DNA from: Gracilaria domingensis
Lineage: Eukaryota > Rhodophyta > Florideophyceae > Gracilariales > Gracilariaceae
Direction: 5' to 3'
Assembly: GCA_022539475.1 (NCBI GenBank)
Contig: VCMS01000100.1
Coordinates: 353,315 to 417,314 of the forward strand
Length of the DNA: 64,000 nt
Of this stretch, positions 19,166 to 30,058 are shown one piece after another. Numbering within the stretch: the first letter of the stretch is position 1; every line of letters begins with the position of its first letter. The position numbers and the translations under genes were made by a program. The notes beneath the pieces are model-generated. The model was given only the letters and a program-made list of their open reading frames with translations, searched no databases and was not told the DNA's origin.

Positions 19166-20555
19166 AAGCATTAATCGCGTTTCGGCACAGCTGGGTTAAA
19201 ATTTGGAACCTATCTAAAGATGGACCGCGATACTCTTCCTGGTTAAGAATCGATGCCCGAAGTCCAGAGAAACGATCATTCTGAATCTCCTGGAGAAACA
19301 GTGGAAGCGCTACTTCCTGGAATACGTCATCTACGACGGCACCGAAAACAAATGATGAGTACGGAGACGAACCGTCTGTTCTTACGTTCTCTTTCACTCT
19401 AAAACAACCAACATAGCTCAGAATGATTATTTGGCTGACTTGGGCAGTGGGAGAACGAAAAATCATCTCTGATCGAGAATATCTTCTCCGAGATGGAATA
19501 GAGTCTGGGTCTGCAACTTCCAAGAACCCAGTGCAAGCGGTAGAACCGAACCTTTGGTCCGGCAAAGTCCATAGAGTCCATTTGAATCCAGAGGGATTTG
19601 CTTTGAAGTAATTACTCACACAGGCCATAAGGGAAGGAGAAAACTTCCACTTAGCAGTGAAGTCATACGGAATGAGGACGTCAGTGAACCCCATTGCCGT
19701 AAGTTGGTTTCTCGTGTCGATGTGCGGTCTCGACAAGAGTCTCCAACCGAGCAAATTTTCAGTGGGGCGAGCAACCGGATCTCCTTCAGCAAGATCGAGA
19801 CCAAGGGCGCCCAAAGCTAGCTGGGACGGCATGATAGCGGGAACGTCCCAGTCAGGTCGAAATTTGTCCGCCAGACCCTGTTGGATGGCCCGAACCAAGA
19901 CATAAGGCGTAGGAATGGAATTATAACTAGAGTAATTACCGATACCAAACTCTCCAAAATGTCCACCGGCATTTAACTCTCCGAAACCAGCAGGCTGGTA
20001 ACGTTGACCCGTCGGTAGAGAGAAATTTCCAATGGATTTGAGGTATAAAGACATAAAGTCAGGGATTTCGTAACCCACACTACGAACACGATTCTTGTGA
20101 TCCGAATCGAACGGTCTTTGACACATCTCATCAACTTCATTTAGTCGAGCTAACAACAGCTGACTACAATAATAGGTAAACATCTCAAGAGAGACATTCC
20201 TGTGAAGGAATCTATTCTGGGCTCCCATCATAGAATAGGCAGATTCGATAATGTCAATAAAACCAGCATGGCTCAAGTGAACCTCCGGCCTCAGGTGGAG
20301 CGGGGCAGAAGCAATAACAGTTCTGCCAAAGTAATCCAGAATCAAGGGCTCATCTTCTAAAGGCCCTTGCGTCTCAGACATTTTTCTGTCGGGCGGATTG
20401 GCTGGACAACCACGGCGACGGCGGGCTCCATAGCGATGACGGCGATCCCCTTGGCCTTTGCGGCGTCTTTGCGCATCACCTGCGACAGTAACAGGACCTG
20501 CGTCGATTTCTCCGTTCATAAGGAGAGCGGGAGGGGATGGAAACTGAAACGCCAC
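19164..20555 (-). CDS. Unrecognised 463-aa protein with basic N-terminus
   Basis: An intact frame from an ATG at 20555; an ATG at 20381 would give 405 aa. I do not recognise a known domain. The longer form has a strongly basic segment (RRRKGQGDRRHRYGARRRRG) at residues 31-50, then a folded-looking body rich in aromatic residues, with no signal peptide or membrane helix. Stretches such as GGHFGEFGIGNYSSYNS, TPYVLVRAIQQGL and LIPYDFTAKW, plus the basic arm, give a composition reminiscent of virion or capsid proteins of small RNA viruses, but this is only an impression. Both flanks are relics of the MYND/NB-ARC module, so the gene sits in a rearrangement hotspot. The upstream ~100 bp belongs to the repeated module as well. 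Confidence 0.6.
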   Translation of the reverse strand: MAFQFPSPPALLMNGEIDAGPVTVAGDAQRRRKGQGDRRHRYGARRRRGCPANPPDRKMSETQGPLEDEPLILDYFGRTVIASAPLHLRPEVHLSHAGFIDIIESAYSMMGAQNRFLHRNVSLEMFTYYCSQLLLARLNEVDEMCQRPFDSDHKNRVRSVGYEIPDFMSLYLKSIGNFSLPTGQRYQPAGFGELNAGGHFGEFGIGNYSSYNSIPTPYVLVRAIQQGLADKFRPDWDVPAIMPSQLALGALGLDLAEGDPVARPTENLLGWRLLSRPHIDTRNQLTAMGFTDVLIPYDFTAKWKFSPSLMACVSNYFKANPSGFKWTLWTLPDQRFGSTACTGFLEVADPDSIPSRRRYSRSEMIFRSPTAQVSQIIILSYVGCFRVKENVRTDGSSPYSSFVFGAVVDDVFQEVALPLFLQEIQNDRFSGLRASILNQEEYRGPSLDRFQILTQLCRNAINA

Positions 20556-20677
20556 TACAGTTCCGTTGTGGAAAGCAAATTTGGGCTACGTGTACCAGGG
20601 GTAGAAGGTTACCTGTATTGACCTCGCACTCGACGCTGCAAAAAAAACTCGGGAGGCTTTACAGTGTGCAACAAGAC

Positions 20678-21744
20678 TCCGAAAGCGCGGGAACTGCGAT
20701 AACCGAAACAGTTCCAGCGTTCACGCCCATTCTGATCGCGCTGTACAGTGTACATGATCAGATTGCGACTAACAGTTCTTCAAATTCCGTCTTGTTTGGG
20801 TTTAGAAGAAAGACGCCAGCTGCTGTCGCTTAGTGCTGCACTTCACGCAATCGAAGATCTCTGTCTCCTTACACTGAAGAAGCCCAGCTTACGAGCGCGG
20901 CACTCCACCTCTGCTGTGCCAAGCCGCAGACGGTGTTGCGAGTCGTTCAGCTCCAATGCCTCAAACCATGGAGAGCGAGAAGTGCGATGCGGCTCACAGG
21001 TGTCGTCTTCCAAACGGTACATGTATGCTCGTCGATCCCAAGTCCACACGCTGATGCGCTCGTTCTCAAAGGAAACCAGGCGAGGAATGCTTGCAAGCAG
21101 TCCTTGCCTCGTTCGCATGCCCTTGAGCGTGAAGCAATCCGTGGCAACGTGCGCTTCTACGTCCCGCACGCGGAGCGTGCCTTCAGTGGAGATAGACGCC
21201 ACGCGAGGGCAGTGTGGCCGCGCAGAGCGTGGCCGACGGCCACCGCCCACTTCGTGTCCCATACGCGCACTGTGTGGTCTTCCGACCCCGACGCGGCGCG
21301 TGTGCCGACCGCCCAAACACATAAGCAGCAAGATCGTTCTCCCTAGTTGTATATACAAGGCGGCTATCTGCGTTAATCATATCAGCCAGCACGTAGAACG
21401 GATCGACCTCAAACCCGTTCACCTTCCAAACATCATCCACCAGAAAGAGGCATTTGTGCTCCATGAACCACACTCTTGCTTCTTCACTCCTTTTGCAGTT
21501 GTCTCATTCCGCGGATGGCGCGTCCAAGCATTCCATTTCCTGTTGCGTCCACAATGCGGGCTATTCTCCTGTATCAGTGTATCGATTCCAGCATCCTTTC
21601 CCAGATGCATAAACTGAACTCCATCAGGAAACCACGCCTTTTCATCCATATTATCACACACCCCTCGAAGTGCGCAGGTTTTCCCAGCGCTACCTCGGCC
21701 AGCAGCCACAACCGCCATCAATTTTTGTATAGAAGATTCCAATA
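20678..21744. repeat. Direct repeat A (partner at 30059-31223)
   Basis: This ~1.07-kb segment is nearly identical to 30059-31223. It starts at GAAAGCGCGGGAACTGCGAT and ends at GAAGATTCCAAT. The main difference is a deletion of about 100 bp in copy A (around 21310) that removes one WD repeat. Flanks diverge at both ends. Confidence 0.85.
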
Positions 21745-21955
21745 GCCGAAGTTGTCCCTTTGTGTACGAGTAGTCTCTTGTGGCTTTCAGTCGAAAGCAA
21801 TCCGGATTTGTTAGGATTGCTGTTGCATTCCAATCCGAAAAGGAGCAGCAATTCCTATCATTCACACCAACACAGAAGCCATTCAACCTGAACGATTGGC
21901 TCCAATGTCTGATGTAAACCTCTGCCAATGGCAGAATATGGGCACTTGATGTCAT
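20843..21955 (-). pseudogene. NB-ARC/WD40 (STAND NTPase) pseudogene, copy A
   Basis: Read on the minus strand, three overlapping frames together show a P-loop AAGRGSAGKT, then FPDGVQFMHLGKDAGID, a kinase-2 motif CLFLVDDVW, an RNBS-B-like SRLVYTTREN, and then WD40-like sequence (TLRVRDVEAHVATD, RISVWTWDRR). This is the APAF1-like order NB-ARC then WD40. Frameshifts and a large internal deletion join the NTPase directly to the last WD repeats, so it cannot make a full protein. Upstream of the P-loop it differs from copy B: residues such as GFCVGVNDRNCCSFSDWNA replace the B-type N-terminus. Confidence 0.75.
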
Positions 21956-22300
21956 TGATCATTGATCAACGCAGAACTGATGTGCCTTTCGTTGCAATAG
22001 TTTATGGTACAGAACTGTTCCTGTAAAGGTCTACATTGTGGTAAGCTTTGGCTTTTTCGGAAAATGCTCAAACACCTTCGTTTAAAACGGAATTGCATGT
22101 ACAGTACCATGGGTTGTGCCAAGGTTTCGCAGATGAGGGCTACGCGGACGAGCCTCTTGTTAAGACAGGGCGGGCCTGAGGGCCTCAAAAGGCTCCCTGT
22201 CGTTTTCACTATCTCTGTCTCTCAGTTCGGTTGCAAGTTTCCGCTTGACCGTCGTGCTTCACAAAACTACCAAACAACTGCAAGATAATTCCGCCATTCC

Positions 22301-23869
22301 ATGCAGCCACACCCGGACAGCGCATCACTAGAAGAATTTTGCGGATCTGACTTCGAGTCAGACTCCCGGCGCTCCTTTATCATACTTTTTCCGTCGGAAT
22401 CAAGAACCAAAGCTCTTGTTGAGGTGCAGGCGGACGCATCGGTTCGGTTGCCTACTTTACCAACATGTGGCTTCCACTATCTTAAGCCTAGTGTGACTTG
22501 TTTAGAGGTTCGAGTCAAATCATTTCTCGGTGTCAGACTGAGATTTGTTCGCGAGTTATGGGCGACACACAAAAACCTGGAAGAAGGAATGGAACGTACG
22601 CTGTGGGGAGAGAAGGTCGACTTCATAGCAGTGCTGCTGATGGAATGGGGAGAGGAGCCAAAGAGTGTGGATTGCAAAAGAACTACAGAATGGATGTGTG
22701 TGAAAGAATTGGAGAAAGCAAACTGGGTTGAAACGGAGAAGGAAACTGGAATGGACATGAAGAAGTTGGTACTGGAAACCATGAAGGAGATTACCGAAGA
22801 GATGCATATCAGAATGCCTCCTTGGCGCCGTATGGGATGGTTCACGAGGATGTTGAGTTGGGTAAATGGTATCACACAGTGCGACGTAGACGAGCATAAG
22901 CTTTACGGTCGCTTTATGAAGATTGTGGACAATTCCACTTCAGCAGTATGGTCTTGTTGGTTGGATTTGTCAAAAACGGAATATTCAACAGGCCATGAGG
23001 GTGAATTGGAGCTAATATTCTTCAAAGCGGACTTACCGGCACTTGAGGAAGGGCGTAAAACAGTGAAGATTGCAAACGTTCTAAAAGAATTGGGAGTTGT
23101 ACCAGAAGTTATTTCGTTCAACGAAGAAGAGAGCGTTTTCATGCAGCGAAATGGTGGGTCGATTGAATTTGATCGTGAAGACATTGATGTAAAGCTGCTG
23201 TCAGAAACTGTTTCCAAAATGCAATGTTTCTCCATGGAACATATGGATGAGCTAAGAGCGGGAGGACTAAAGGTGCGAGATAGTGAATGGCTCTATGGCA
23301 ATATCCACCAACTGTTACACCATGAAGGTCTGGAGAAAGCGGTACAGGGAAGCCACAAATACACGGAGATACTTCGGGATATTCAAGGTCGAGAGGAGGA
23401 GGTGAAAGAAATATGCCAGGCGATCTTAAGTTATGGAATTCCGAACACATTGGTTCATGGGGATATTTCGGACTGCAACGCAGGGAATGGAGACGTTGGA
23501 GGAGGGCGTGGATATTGCTTTTATGATTGGAGCTATGCGCATATAGGGCACCCGTTTGTTGACATCTACTGTGTCGAGAACCTTGTTTCAGACTTGGAAA
23601 CACGCTGTACTGCGCCAGTACGACGAGAATATTGGAAGCATTGGATGCCAATGGTGAGTGAGAAAGATTTTCCAAGACTCGTGACACTTTCAAAACTGAT
23701 ATGCGATGCTGTTATGTTGGAGACATGTCTATGCGAATATGAGTTCCACGAGATGGAGTGGCTTCTATTTACAGAGCATTTGCTGACTTGCGCGGAGATA
23801 GTCCGGAATTGTTTGGACGGGATCAGAGAGTATGAGGCTTCACGTGAAGATGTGGAACGTTCCTCATGA
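22301..23869 (+). CDS. Divergent APH-type kinase with Nudix-like N-terminal part (paralogue 1)
   Basis: An intact 522-aa frame. The C-terminal half carries the phosphotransferase signature LVHGDISDCNAGNG (about residue 384) and YCFYDWSYAHIGHP (about 405), the HGDxxxxN and DW motifs of aminoglycoside/choline-kinase-like proteins. The N-terminal ~170 residues contain ILFPSESRTKALVEV and a helix with EEGMERTLWGEKVDFIAVLL, then TTEWMCVKELEKANW. These look like a degenerate Nudix fold, because the intact catalytic box GX5EX7REUXEEXGU is absent. It has the same architecture as the genes at 26419 and 34575 but is much more diverged. Substrate unknown; no signal peptide or membrane helix. Confidence 0.65.
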   Translation: MQPHPDSASLEEFCGSDFESDSRRSFIILFPSESRTKALVEVQADASVRLPTLPTCGFHYLKPSVTCLEVRVKSFLGVRLRFVRELWATHKNLEEGMERTLWGEKVDFIAVLLMEWGEEPKSVDCKRTTEWMCVKELEKANWVETEKETGMDMKKLVLETMKEITEEMHIRMPPWRRMGWFTRMLSWVNGITQCDVDEHKLYGRFMKIVDNSTSAVWSCWLDLSKTEYSTGHEGELELIFFKADLPALEEGRKTVKIANVLKELGVVPEVISFNEEESVFMQRNGGSIEFDREDIDVKLLSETVSKMQCFSMEHMDELRAGGLKVRDSEWLYGNIHQLLHHEGLEKAVQGSHKYTEILRDIQGREEEVKEICQAILSYGIPNTLVHGDISDCNAGNGDVGGGRGYCFYDWSYAHIGHPFVDIYCVENLVSDLETRCTAPVRREYWKHWMPMVSEKDFPRLVTLSKLICDAVMLETCLCEYEFHEMEWLLFTEHLLTCAEIVRNCLDGIREYEASREDVERSS

Positions 23870-24365
23870 TATAGTGGGACCAAGGTCACCGTAGAATGGA
23901 TATCGGCTCGTTGCTGTTTTCACGAATCCAGCGTCGAATACTTTGATTCATACAAAATTTGTAGCTGTGACATTACCGCTGTGTCAGCTTCTGGAATTGA
24001 CGAAAAATGTGCTCATGAAGATGGCTGCATAATTCTGAGAGTCACGACGTTGATGCTGTAAAGACTAGACGACCTGATAGAAAGGAATGGGGTGTGAGGT
24101 GTGTGATGCGTGAAGCTGAAACGGGGACGCAGGGAGAGGCAAGATTGGGTTCGGACAAGATCGCGTAATAAACAACGCGTAATGCTCTACGGCCTCATAA
24201 CCGCGGAGGCCACTGAAGCGAGTGGTTACAGTCTCACCTTGGAACTCTGCAAGTGACCAAAGGGTTTCTACACATCTGGACAGATGTTCTCAGAGAACGA
24301 TGCCCAATAAATATGTAAACACTGCTGCCTAAAGCGAAAATGATTTGTACGTCGGGCGCCACCAC
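23870..24365. other. Spacer upstream of the MYND relic
   Basis: No gene can be supported. It does not carry the repeated module promoter seen upstream of the MYND copy at 32.6 kb. Confidence 0.4.
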
Positions 24366-24858
24366 ATGGCGTCCCCGACCAGAATCCAAGTCGAGCCCGA
24401 AGCCCGTGCACTGCCGCGACCCACTGCCCCCAGCGCCGTCTGCTTCTGCAAGGCATGCAACGTCCATTCCGACCCGTCGCCCGACCGGTCCCTCAAGGCA
24501 TGCTCGCGCTGCAGACTCGCGCGCTACGGCAGCATCGACTGTCAGGCGTTGCGCCTTTACCGCACACAAAACCAAACGCAAGCGCTTGAGCACGCTGCAG
24601 CGCAAACTTGCCAGAGTTCGCAGTACTTTTCGTACGTCGACACCAGGATTGACTCTCACGCTCATAACCTGTTTGAAGAGGCGCGTGACTTTTATGAGAT
24701 GCCCGAGACGAAGGATCATTGTCAAAAGCACGCCCAGATTTTGCATGAGCTGGAGGCGCTGGCGGCAGGGTATCAGTATCCACTGGTGCCCTTCTTTGCA
24801 AATCGCATGCCAATCGCTAGAGTTGCCCAAACTCAATCCATCGCGGCTTCGATGTTCA
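24366..24858 (+). pseudogene. MYND-finger gene relic with intact start codon
   Basis: ATGGCGTCCCCGACC at 24366 opens a frame nearly identical at first to the MYND gene at 32638. The finger begins FCKACNVH...KACSRCRLARY but continues GSIDCQ, so one zinc Cys is Gly. Directly after that, small indels shift the frame; the correct continuation (FTAHKTKRKRLSTLQRKL) lies in another frame. Similarity to the 32.6-kb copy ends around PFFANRMPIA. The gene is therefore broken and truncated, missing about two thirds of its C-terminus. Confidence 0.75.
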
Positions 24859-25219
24859 AGACGTTCGTAAACGGCTTTTTTCTTTTCGGTCTGCCGCTAA
24901 GCGGCTGCGCATGCGAGTGGAGTGAGACACAAAACCAGCGACGCCTTCCGTTGGAGCGAGTCGTATATATATGTTTCGGCATTTGCAGGACAAACGTCGC
25001 TCTCTCTGCTCATGAACGCCGCGCTGTGACCAGCAGGGACTGGGAGTAGCGTAGGCTTTCGACCAATTCGTTAAGCTTCTAGCTAGTGTCTATCCGCCCT
25101 CTAGCTAGCCTACCCTTTTCGCAGGCAAGGGCTGTTGCACCACCGTTCGTCAAAGAAGCCTGTGAAGTTGACACTGTCGACTTTTCAGGTCAACACGGAG
25201 CTTACAACCCCGCCGATCA

Positions 25220-25819
25220 CCGGTGAATCACCATGCAATGGTATGTTCGGTGGGAATAGGCGCCACTCGTCGACACAACGCCCTGCGCGACATTCTATAC
25301 ACACTGCTAAAGCGACCACCGCTTTGTCTGAATGTATAGAGAATGGAAGTTCCCCTTAGAATCCTCGATGCCGGAAAATCAACGAGCCAGATTAGATCTT
25401 CTTATTGACGACATAAGATTCGCCGCTTCTCCAGTGAGCATTGACGTTACGGTGGTGAGCCCCAAAACGACAATGTGTTTCTCTCAAGCGCAGCGAAAGA
25501 GCCAGGTGGGGCTGCTTCAAAAGCAGAGAATGCGAAAAGAACAAAGTATGCGCAACGATGCGAGGCAAACAACGTAAGCTTGGTTCCGTTTCGATTCGAC
25601 ATCCATGGAGGGGTCGGTCGAGCGGGCGAGGCCTTTGTCGGCGAACTCGCTGAGTTCTCTAGCAAGCTACGCAGCACAAACCCGGCGCTCGAAGACAATA
25701 CGGTAATGCCGCGGCTGGAACATACTGTGCTCCAGTACACCGCTGCCGCTGCAAATCAAAGGCGCCTTTTGCCTGCACCGGTCTTGACTCGGCCCCAAGC
25801 GTCCGCCCTAAATAAATAA
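25220..25819 (+). pseudogene. C-terminal remnant of a reverse transcriptase-family protein
   Basis: Across two frames the translation reads HHAMVC...RRHNALRDILYTLLKR, then RARLDLLIDDI and SPVSIDVTVVSP, then (frame shifted) KRTKYAQRCEANNVSLVPF and FDIHGGVGRAGEAFVGELA. The order (H/C motif with RHNxLRD, D-LLIDD, IDVTVV-P, KxxKY, F-PF-x-D-x-GG) is typical of the region after the polymerase domain in certain non-LTR retroelement proteins. An in-frame stop and a frame change show it is dead. The polymerase domain itself is absent. Confidence 0.65.
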
Positions 25820-25855
25820 AGTCATGATCGCGATGATGACTTTATTTAGGGCGGA
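25802..25855. repeat. Inverted repeat with 20-bp arms
   Basis: The left arm 25802-25825 and right arm 25836-25855 are reverse complements (TCCGCCCTAAATAAAGTCAT), apart from an extra TAAA in the left arm. The loop is GATCGCG-like. It overlaps the end of the retroelement remnant and could be a fold-back footprint. Confidence 0.8.
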
Positions 25856-26418
25856 CCCTCGCGTCGTGATTCATGATCATCATCATCATCAATCACCACG
25901 CGCCTGACAGAGCCAGGCTCTTCCGAGGCACTGCGGCGTTCGTGAATGTCAACTACGATACCGTTGGAAACGAAAGTATATGCACCCTGGACTCCAGGGC
26001 CTGGAGTAGATACCGTACCGTTGATCTTGTGCTTAAGCAGCAGCAAATTGAAGCACACCCTATCCAATTAAAAGAGTTCTCGAATACCTTCATTCTGACG
26101 GAAGCATGTTTATCTTTTCATACGGTAAATTGGCGAAAAAGATTCGTGGTAAACGAACAAACGGGACCTTTACTTCCAGCCGCTGAAGTTCAGCGCTATT
26201 GGACAACAGCCAGCACTGCCTGTTATCGTAAAGGATAACAGCAGCTGCTGTCAGCTGTAGTTAACGAGGGCTACCGTTCGTTCCAGGCGCAATACAGCGC
26301 GCCATACAGAAATGGGGGTTCATGCCTCGTACGTTGAAATGGTGAATCCGGCGACAAAAGTTATCCCCACCATCCACCTCTCTTTTGCGACGTTCGTTTT
26401 GCACCCAGAGCTTCGCTA

Positions 26419-27879
26419 ATGACCTTCGATGGTGAGATACAGCATGTATGCCCGCCAGATAGATCGCCACTTCCGTACATTGTCGTGATCACGAACGCGG
26501 ATAGAAGCAGCGTCCTTGTGGAGTGCAAAAGTGACGACAGGCTTTGTTTTCCACGGATAGATTGTCCTGAACTGCCAATGCACGGAAGAAAAGTGTGTGA
26601 ATGCATTAGCAATCGACTTGAGACTATATGCGGAACAAAGTATGAACTCATTCTGCTGTATTCAACCATCAACGACTTTCGGAACGATCATATTAGACCT
26701 ATCTACTCCGCGTTTCATTGTGTATCTCCGATTGACAAGGTTACAAGGATACCTGTGGCTCCTGAAAACGAGCGGTGTGAATGGATGTCGTCCACGGAAG
26801 TAAAAGAATTACTTGATTTGGCAGAAGATGGAGAGTCTCGATGGATAGATGATTCTAATGACTTTGAGGCTTTTCATTGTATGTTATCAAGGGCTTCCGC
26901 ATTCAAAAAAGGTGTATGTGAAACGGGCTTTCAACCTTGGGAGCTGCCAAATTGGTTTGGCAGTACAACAAATTCTGCTAGTGATACGCTTGCAAAGCTG
27001 GGATATGAAGTGCAAGGTCGTTTTGAGCAGTTTCATATCACACACTATACTGCTGTACTGAGGGTTGATACGAACAAAGGGAGAGTTTATCTTAAAGCGA
27101 GCAACGGTGTTGAAGGACAAGTGACCAGTCTGGTGGCAAGTTTCGCGCCGAATTTGGTGAGGAAACCGATATTTGTGAACTTCGAGAAGCAGTGGATGCT
27201 AATGGAGGACCAAGGGGAGCCGGTTAGCAAGGAGACTAGGCGCGAGGACTTCTCGAGGCTTTTAATCGAGCTTGGAAAGCTTCAAGTGGAATCCATGCGC
27301 CACATTGAAGCCCTGAAAGATGCTGGGGTGCGAGTAGAATCATCTAAATCACTGATCGCACAGACAAAAATACTACTAGCGGAGAATGTTGTTCAGCAAA
27401 AGCTTGCAAAATGTGAAGAGTTTAAACACCACTTGAAAGATGGGTTGGCAGACGTTGACGTTCACGTCACAGCACTCTACGAACTTCTACGCGAGTTTTA
27501 CGATAGCGGGAAATGTCCGTTATCACTGACGCATGGCGACCTTATTGAGAACGTGTTGAAGGATAAAGATGGAGCTCTTGTTGTATTCGACTGGGGTGAA
27601 GCTCGTATCGACGTACCCCTATGTGACACAAAGTGTTTTGAGGATTATGTAACTCCGAACGTCATGGACGAGTATTTGAGCTTGTGGGAAGCGTATGCCC
27701 AGGCATTTGATCTCAAAACATTACTTGAATATTTAAGTATCCAGGGCTCCCTTGCGTTCATCTTGCAAGGTTACGAGGGTGATGGAACTGGGTTCAAACG
27801 AATAGATAATGAACATATTGAAATTCTGGCATGGTTGCTTGTGAAGGCGAAGGAAGTCGTAGACAAAAAGAACTTGTGA
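26419..27879 (+). CDS. Nudix-like plus APH-type kinase fusion protein (paralogue 2)
   Basis: An intact 486-aa frame. Residues ~15-150 contain PYIVVITNADRSSVLVE, GRKVCECISNRLE, YELILLYST and CEWMSSTEVKELLDL, which follow the strand-helix order of a Nudix domain but without a catalytic Nudix box. The second half has LTHGDLIENVLKD (HGD at ~371) and VVFDWGEARI (DW at ~389), the catalytic loop and metal-binding motifs of the APH/choline-kinase superfamily. A Gly-rich N-lobe loop is not obvious, as in many APH-like proteins. The gene at 34575 is a close paralogue of equal length. It is not part of the repeated MYND module but lies between copies of it. Substrate unknown. Confidence 0.75.
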   Translation: MTFDGEIQHVCPPDRSPLPYIVVITNADRSSVLVECKSDDRLCFPRIDCPELPMHGRKVCECISNRLETICGTKYELILLYSTINDFRNDHIRPIYSAFHCVSPIDKVTRIPVAPENERCEWMSSTEVKELLDLAEDGESRWIDDSNDFEAFHCMLSRASAFKKGVCETGFQPWELPNWFGSTTNSASDTLAKLGYEVQGRFEQFHITHYTAVLRVDTNKGRVYLKASNGVEGQVTSLVASFAPNLVRKPIFVNFEKQWMLMEDQGEPVSKETRREDFSRLLIELGKLQVESMRHIEALKDAGVRVESSKSLIAQTKILLAENVVQQKLAKCEEFKHHLKDGLADVDVHVTALYELLREFYDSGKCPLSLTHGDLIENVLKDKDGALVVFDWGEARIDVPLCDTKCFEDYVTPNVMDEYLSLWEAYAQAFDLKTLLEYLSIQGSLAFILQGYEGDGTGFKRIDNEHIEILAWLLVKAKEVVDKKNL

Positions 27880-30058
27880 AAGTGTTAAAGTATGCGACGC
27901 TGTTCATTTGAATCTAGTTACTGCTGTACTAACTGTCAAAGGTCTCACAGCATTGAGGTTTCGTACGTGCAGAGCCTACAATGTAGACGAGGCAGAATGA
28001 ACAAATTAGTAGAACTTTCCCTGTACCTGCCCGTTTAGACCACAATTGCCATGTCCTTTGCCTCTGAGGCGAAACGGACAAAAGTAACAACGCCGCGATA
28101 AACCCAACACTTTGGGTATGCATCACAAGCAGCTTCAGGCGCAGATGTCCACGTCTTTGTCCGGAACACCACTGCTCATATAAAAAGAAAGAAAAAATGC
28201 AAGTCACAACAGCCATCAAATCTTTGCGATTTAAGTCAGTCTCATATTCTCATAGCATGATATCTCTGAACACCTGTTATGACGTACCAAGCATATCATG
28301 CGCTCATGAGCGCATGTTATCCATAGGAGATTATAATCCTTTAGCACTCCAGTGATGACCCTACATATGCGTGTCCACAAGTTTGCTAATTTAGAAGTCT
28401 TTCACAAGTAATCACGAAGCAGGCGTATCTGATTCATCAACATATCACTTTGTACGTTCTCCTTAATGTTAGACCAAGCTCGACGAGCAAGGCTGATGTA
28501 CGTTGCCCAGCGTAAAACCAAAGATGTACTTACGTGCTTGTTTTTGATGTGAAGGTCCAAGCCCCACATGCTGTTTTACGTGTTACTGCATTTCGAGCAA
28601 GCAAATTCCCCTCGATCTCCCCCAGAACCTCCGCCGTGTTCTTTATTCCGATGACCACTGAGAGATTCTGGTTTGCCTCCAAAGAAAAAAATGTTAGTCG
28701 TTCATTCTTCTTGAACAGAATAGGTCTAGGGCATGCTAGTGCGCTCAGCCAACGATGAGAGGATATATTCTAAGTGATTGATATCACAAATCTTAACGTA
28801 CGAATTGAACGACATATTCTTAGGATTTGAAGTTGTGTAAAAAGACAAACGGGCTCAGATTAGTGTGCCGACGGTAAAATTTGTGTGATGCGAAAGGGAA
28901 GCACTTTCTTAGTGTTAACATACTTCCCGCAGCTGGAAACTGGACAAATGTATTGTTCCCCCTTTGTCTTAGATCTAGAGCTTGTCCCATGCGAAGACAT
29001 TGTTTTGTAAATCACTTCGTAACGGTGCCAGTATGATCAGTTGTGTTGTCTCCTTTGTAGCGAGAATGTTTTGCTTGATTTCAAACGGGTAACAGGTAGT
29101 TCTGGAGGAAGATCACCAGGTCGCCTGTGCTCTCTGTGATCATCCTTTTATAGAAATCTACAGTTGAAAATGGGTTATTCTTATCGATCCGCTGCGGAAT
29201 TCGATACAGGGTTGCTTGATTCATTACTGCTCTTAGTACACGTACGTATGATATAAGTGGCTAAGCCGGCGCATCGGCTCCGCCCCTAAAAATCTACTAA
29301 CACTACACAAGATATCCTTCGAACCCCTCTAGAAGACCATATTTCTGCCAAAAGGCGGGTTCAAATCCTCTAATACTGGATTATCAGGTTCTTTTTTCGA
29401 AGGGTCACTCTGCGCCTAACGCTACAAGTAGAGTTGTACAACTCGTCGTCATGCTAGCTAGGTTGGCAAGTTACAACTTGTCGTCATGCTCGGTTGGCAA
29501 CAGGTGACAAAAGTTTAGTCACTAAACCAACAATTGGCAGCGAGCAACGGCGGAGTCTGGGATTTCACTGCAGCAACCAAAGGTGATTGGCTGATAGGAA
29601 ACATGAGGCAGATTAAAAAGGAACCAAAACCCGGCTCTAGTAGACTAGTCACAGCATTGCTGTATTGGGCTCAAGACTACTGAATTGTGGGCGACCAGAA
29701 CTGACAACTTGTCGAAGAAAAACAGATCATAATCTAATACAAAATTACCCTTGTACGTAGGAAACTCCTACGTACCCTTAGCTAGTAGAGTAGGAACCCT
29801 TGAAGGGTAATATGTTCCTACGAGGGGTATCCTCCTTATCCTTACGGATATCCTTAAGGATACTAGGAATACACCGCCACAAGCAACTGGCAACCTTACT
29901 GGTTCTCGTACTGGTTCTGGGCTAGAACCAATAGCCAGAATCAGTAGGGTTACCCTTGGTAGCCAGAACTTCTGGCGAACACAAGGTTTGCCGTACTCGA
30001 AGCTGCGAATTTCGCAGTGCGAAACAGTCGAAGGGTTTACAATGTGGAATAAAAATGC
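27880..30058. other. 2.2-kb intergenic stretch with possible Pol III boxes and hairpins
   Basis: No coding gene is supported. A perfect A-box consensus (TGGCTAAGCCGG, 29258-29269) and a B-box (GGTTCAAATCC, 29358-29368) stand 100 bp apart, but no cloverleaf can be drawn. Between 29740 and 29880 many short self-complementary pieces occur (TACGTAGGAAACTCCTACGTA; GGATATCC variants). It may include decayed mobile-element sequence. Confidence 0.4.

Noticed and set aside
29251-29377. A tRNA gene
   Set aside because: A- and B-boxes match, but the 5' and 3' ends do not pair as an acceptor stem and the T stem has a mismatch; kept only as a Pol III-box observation.
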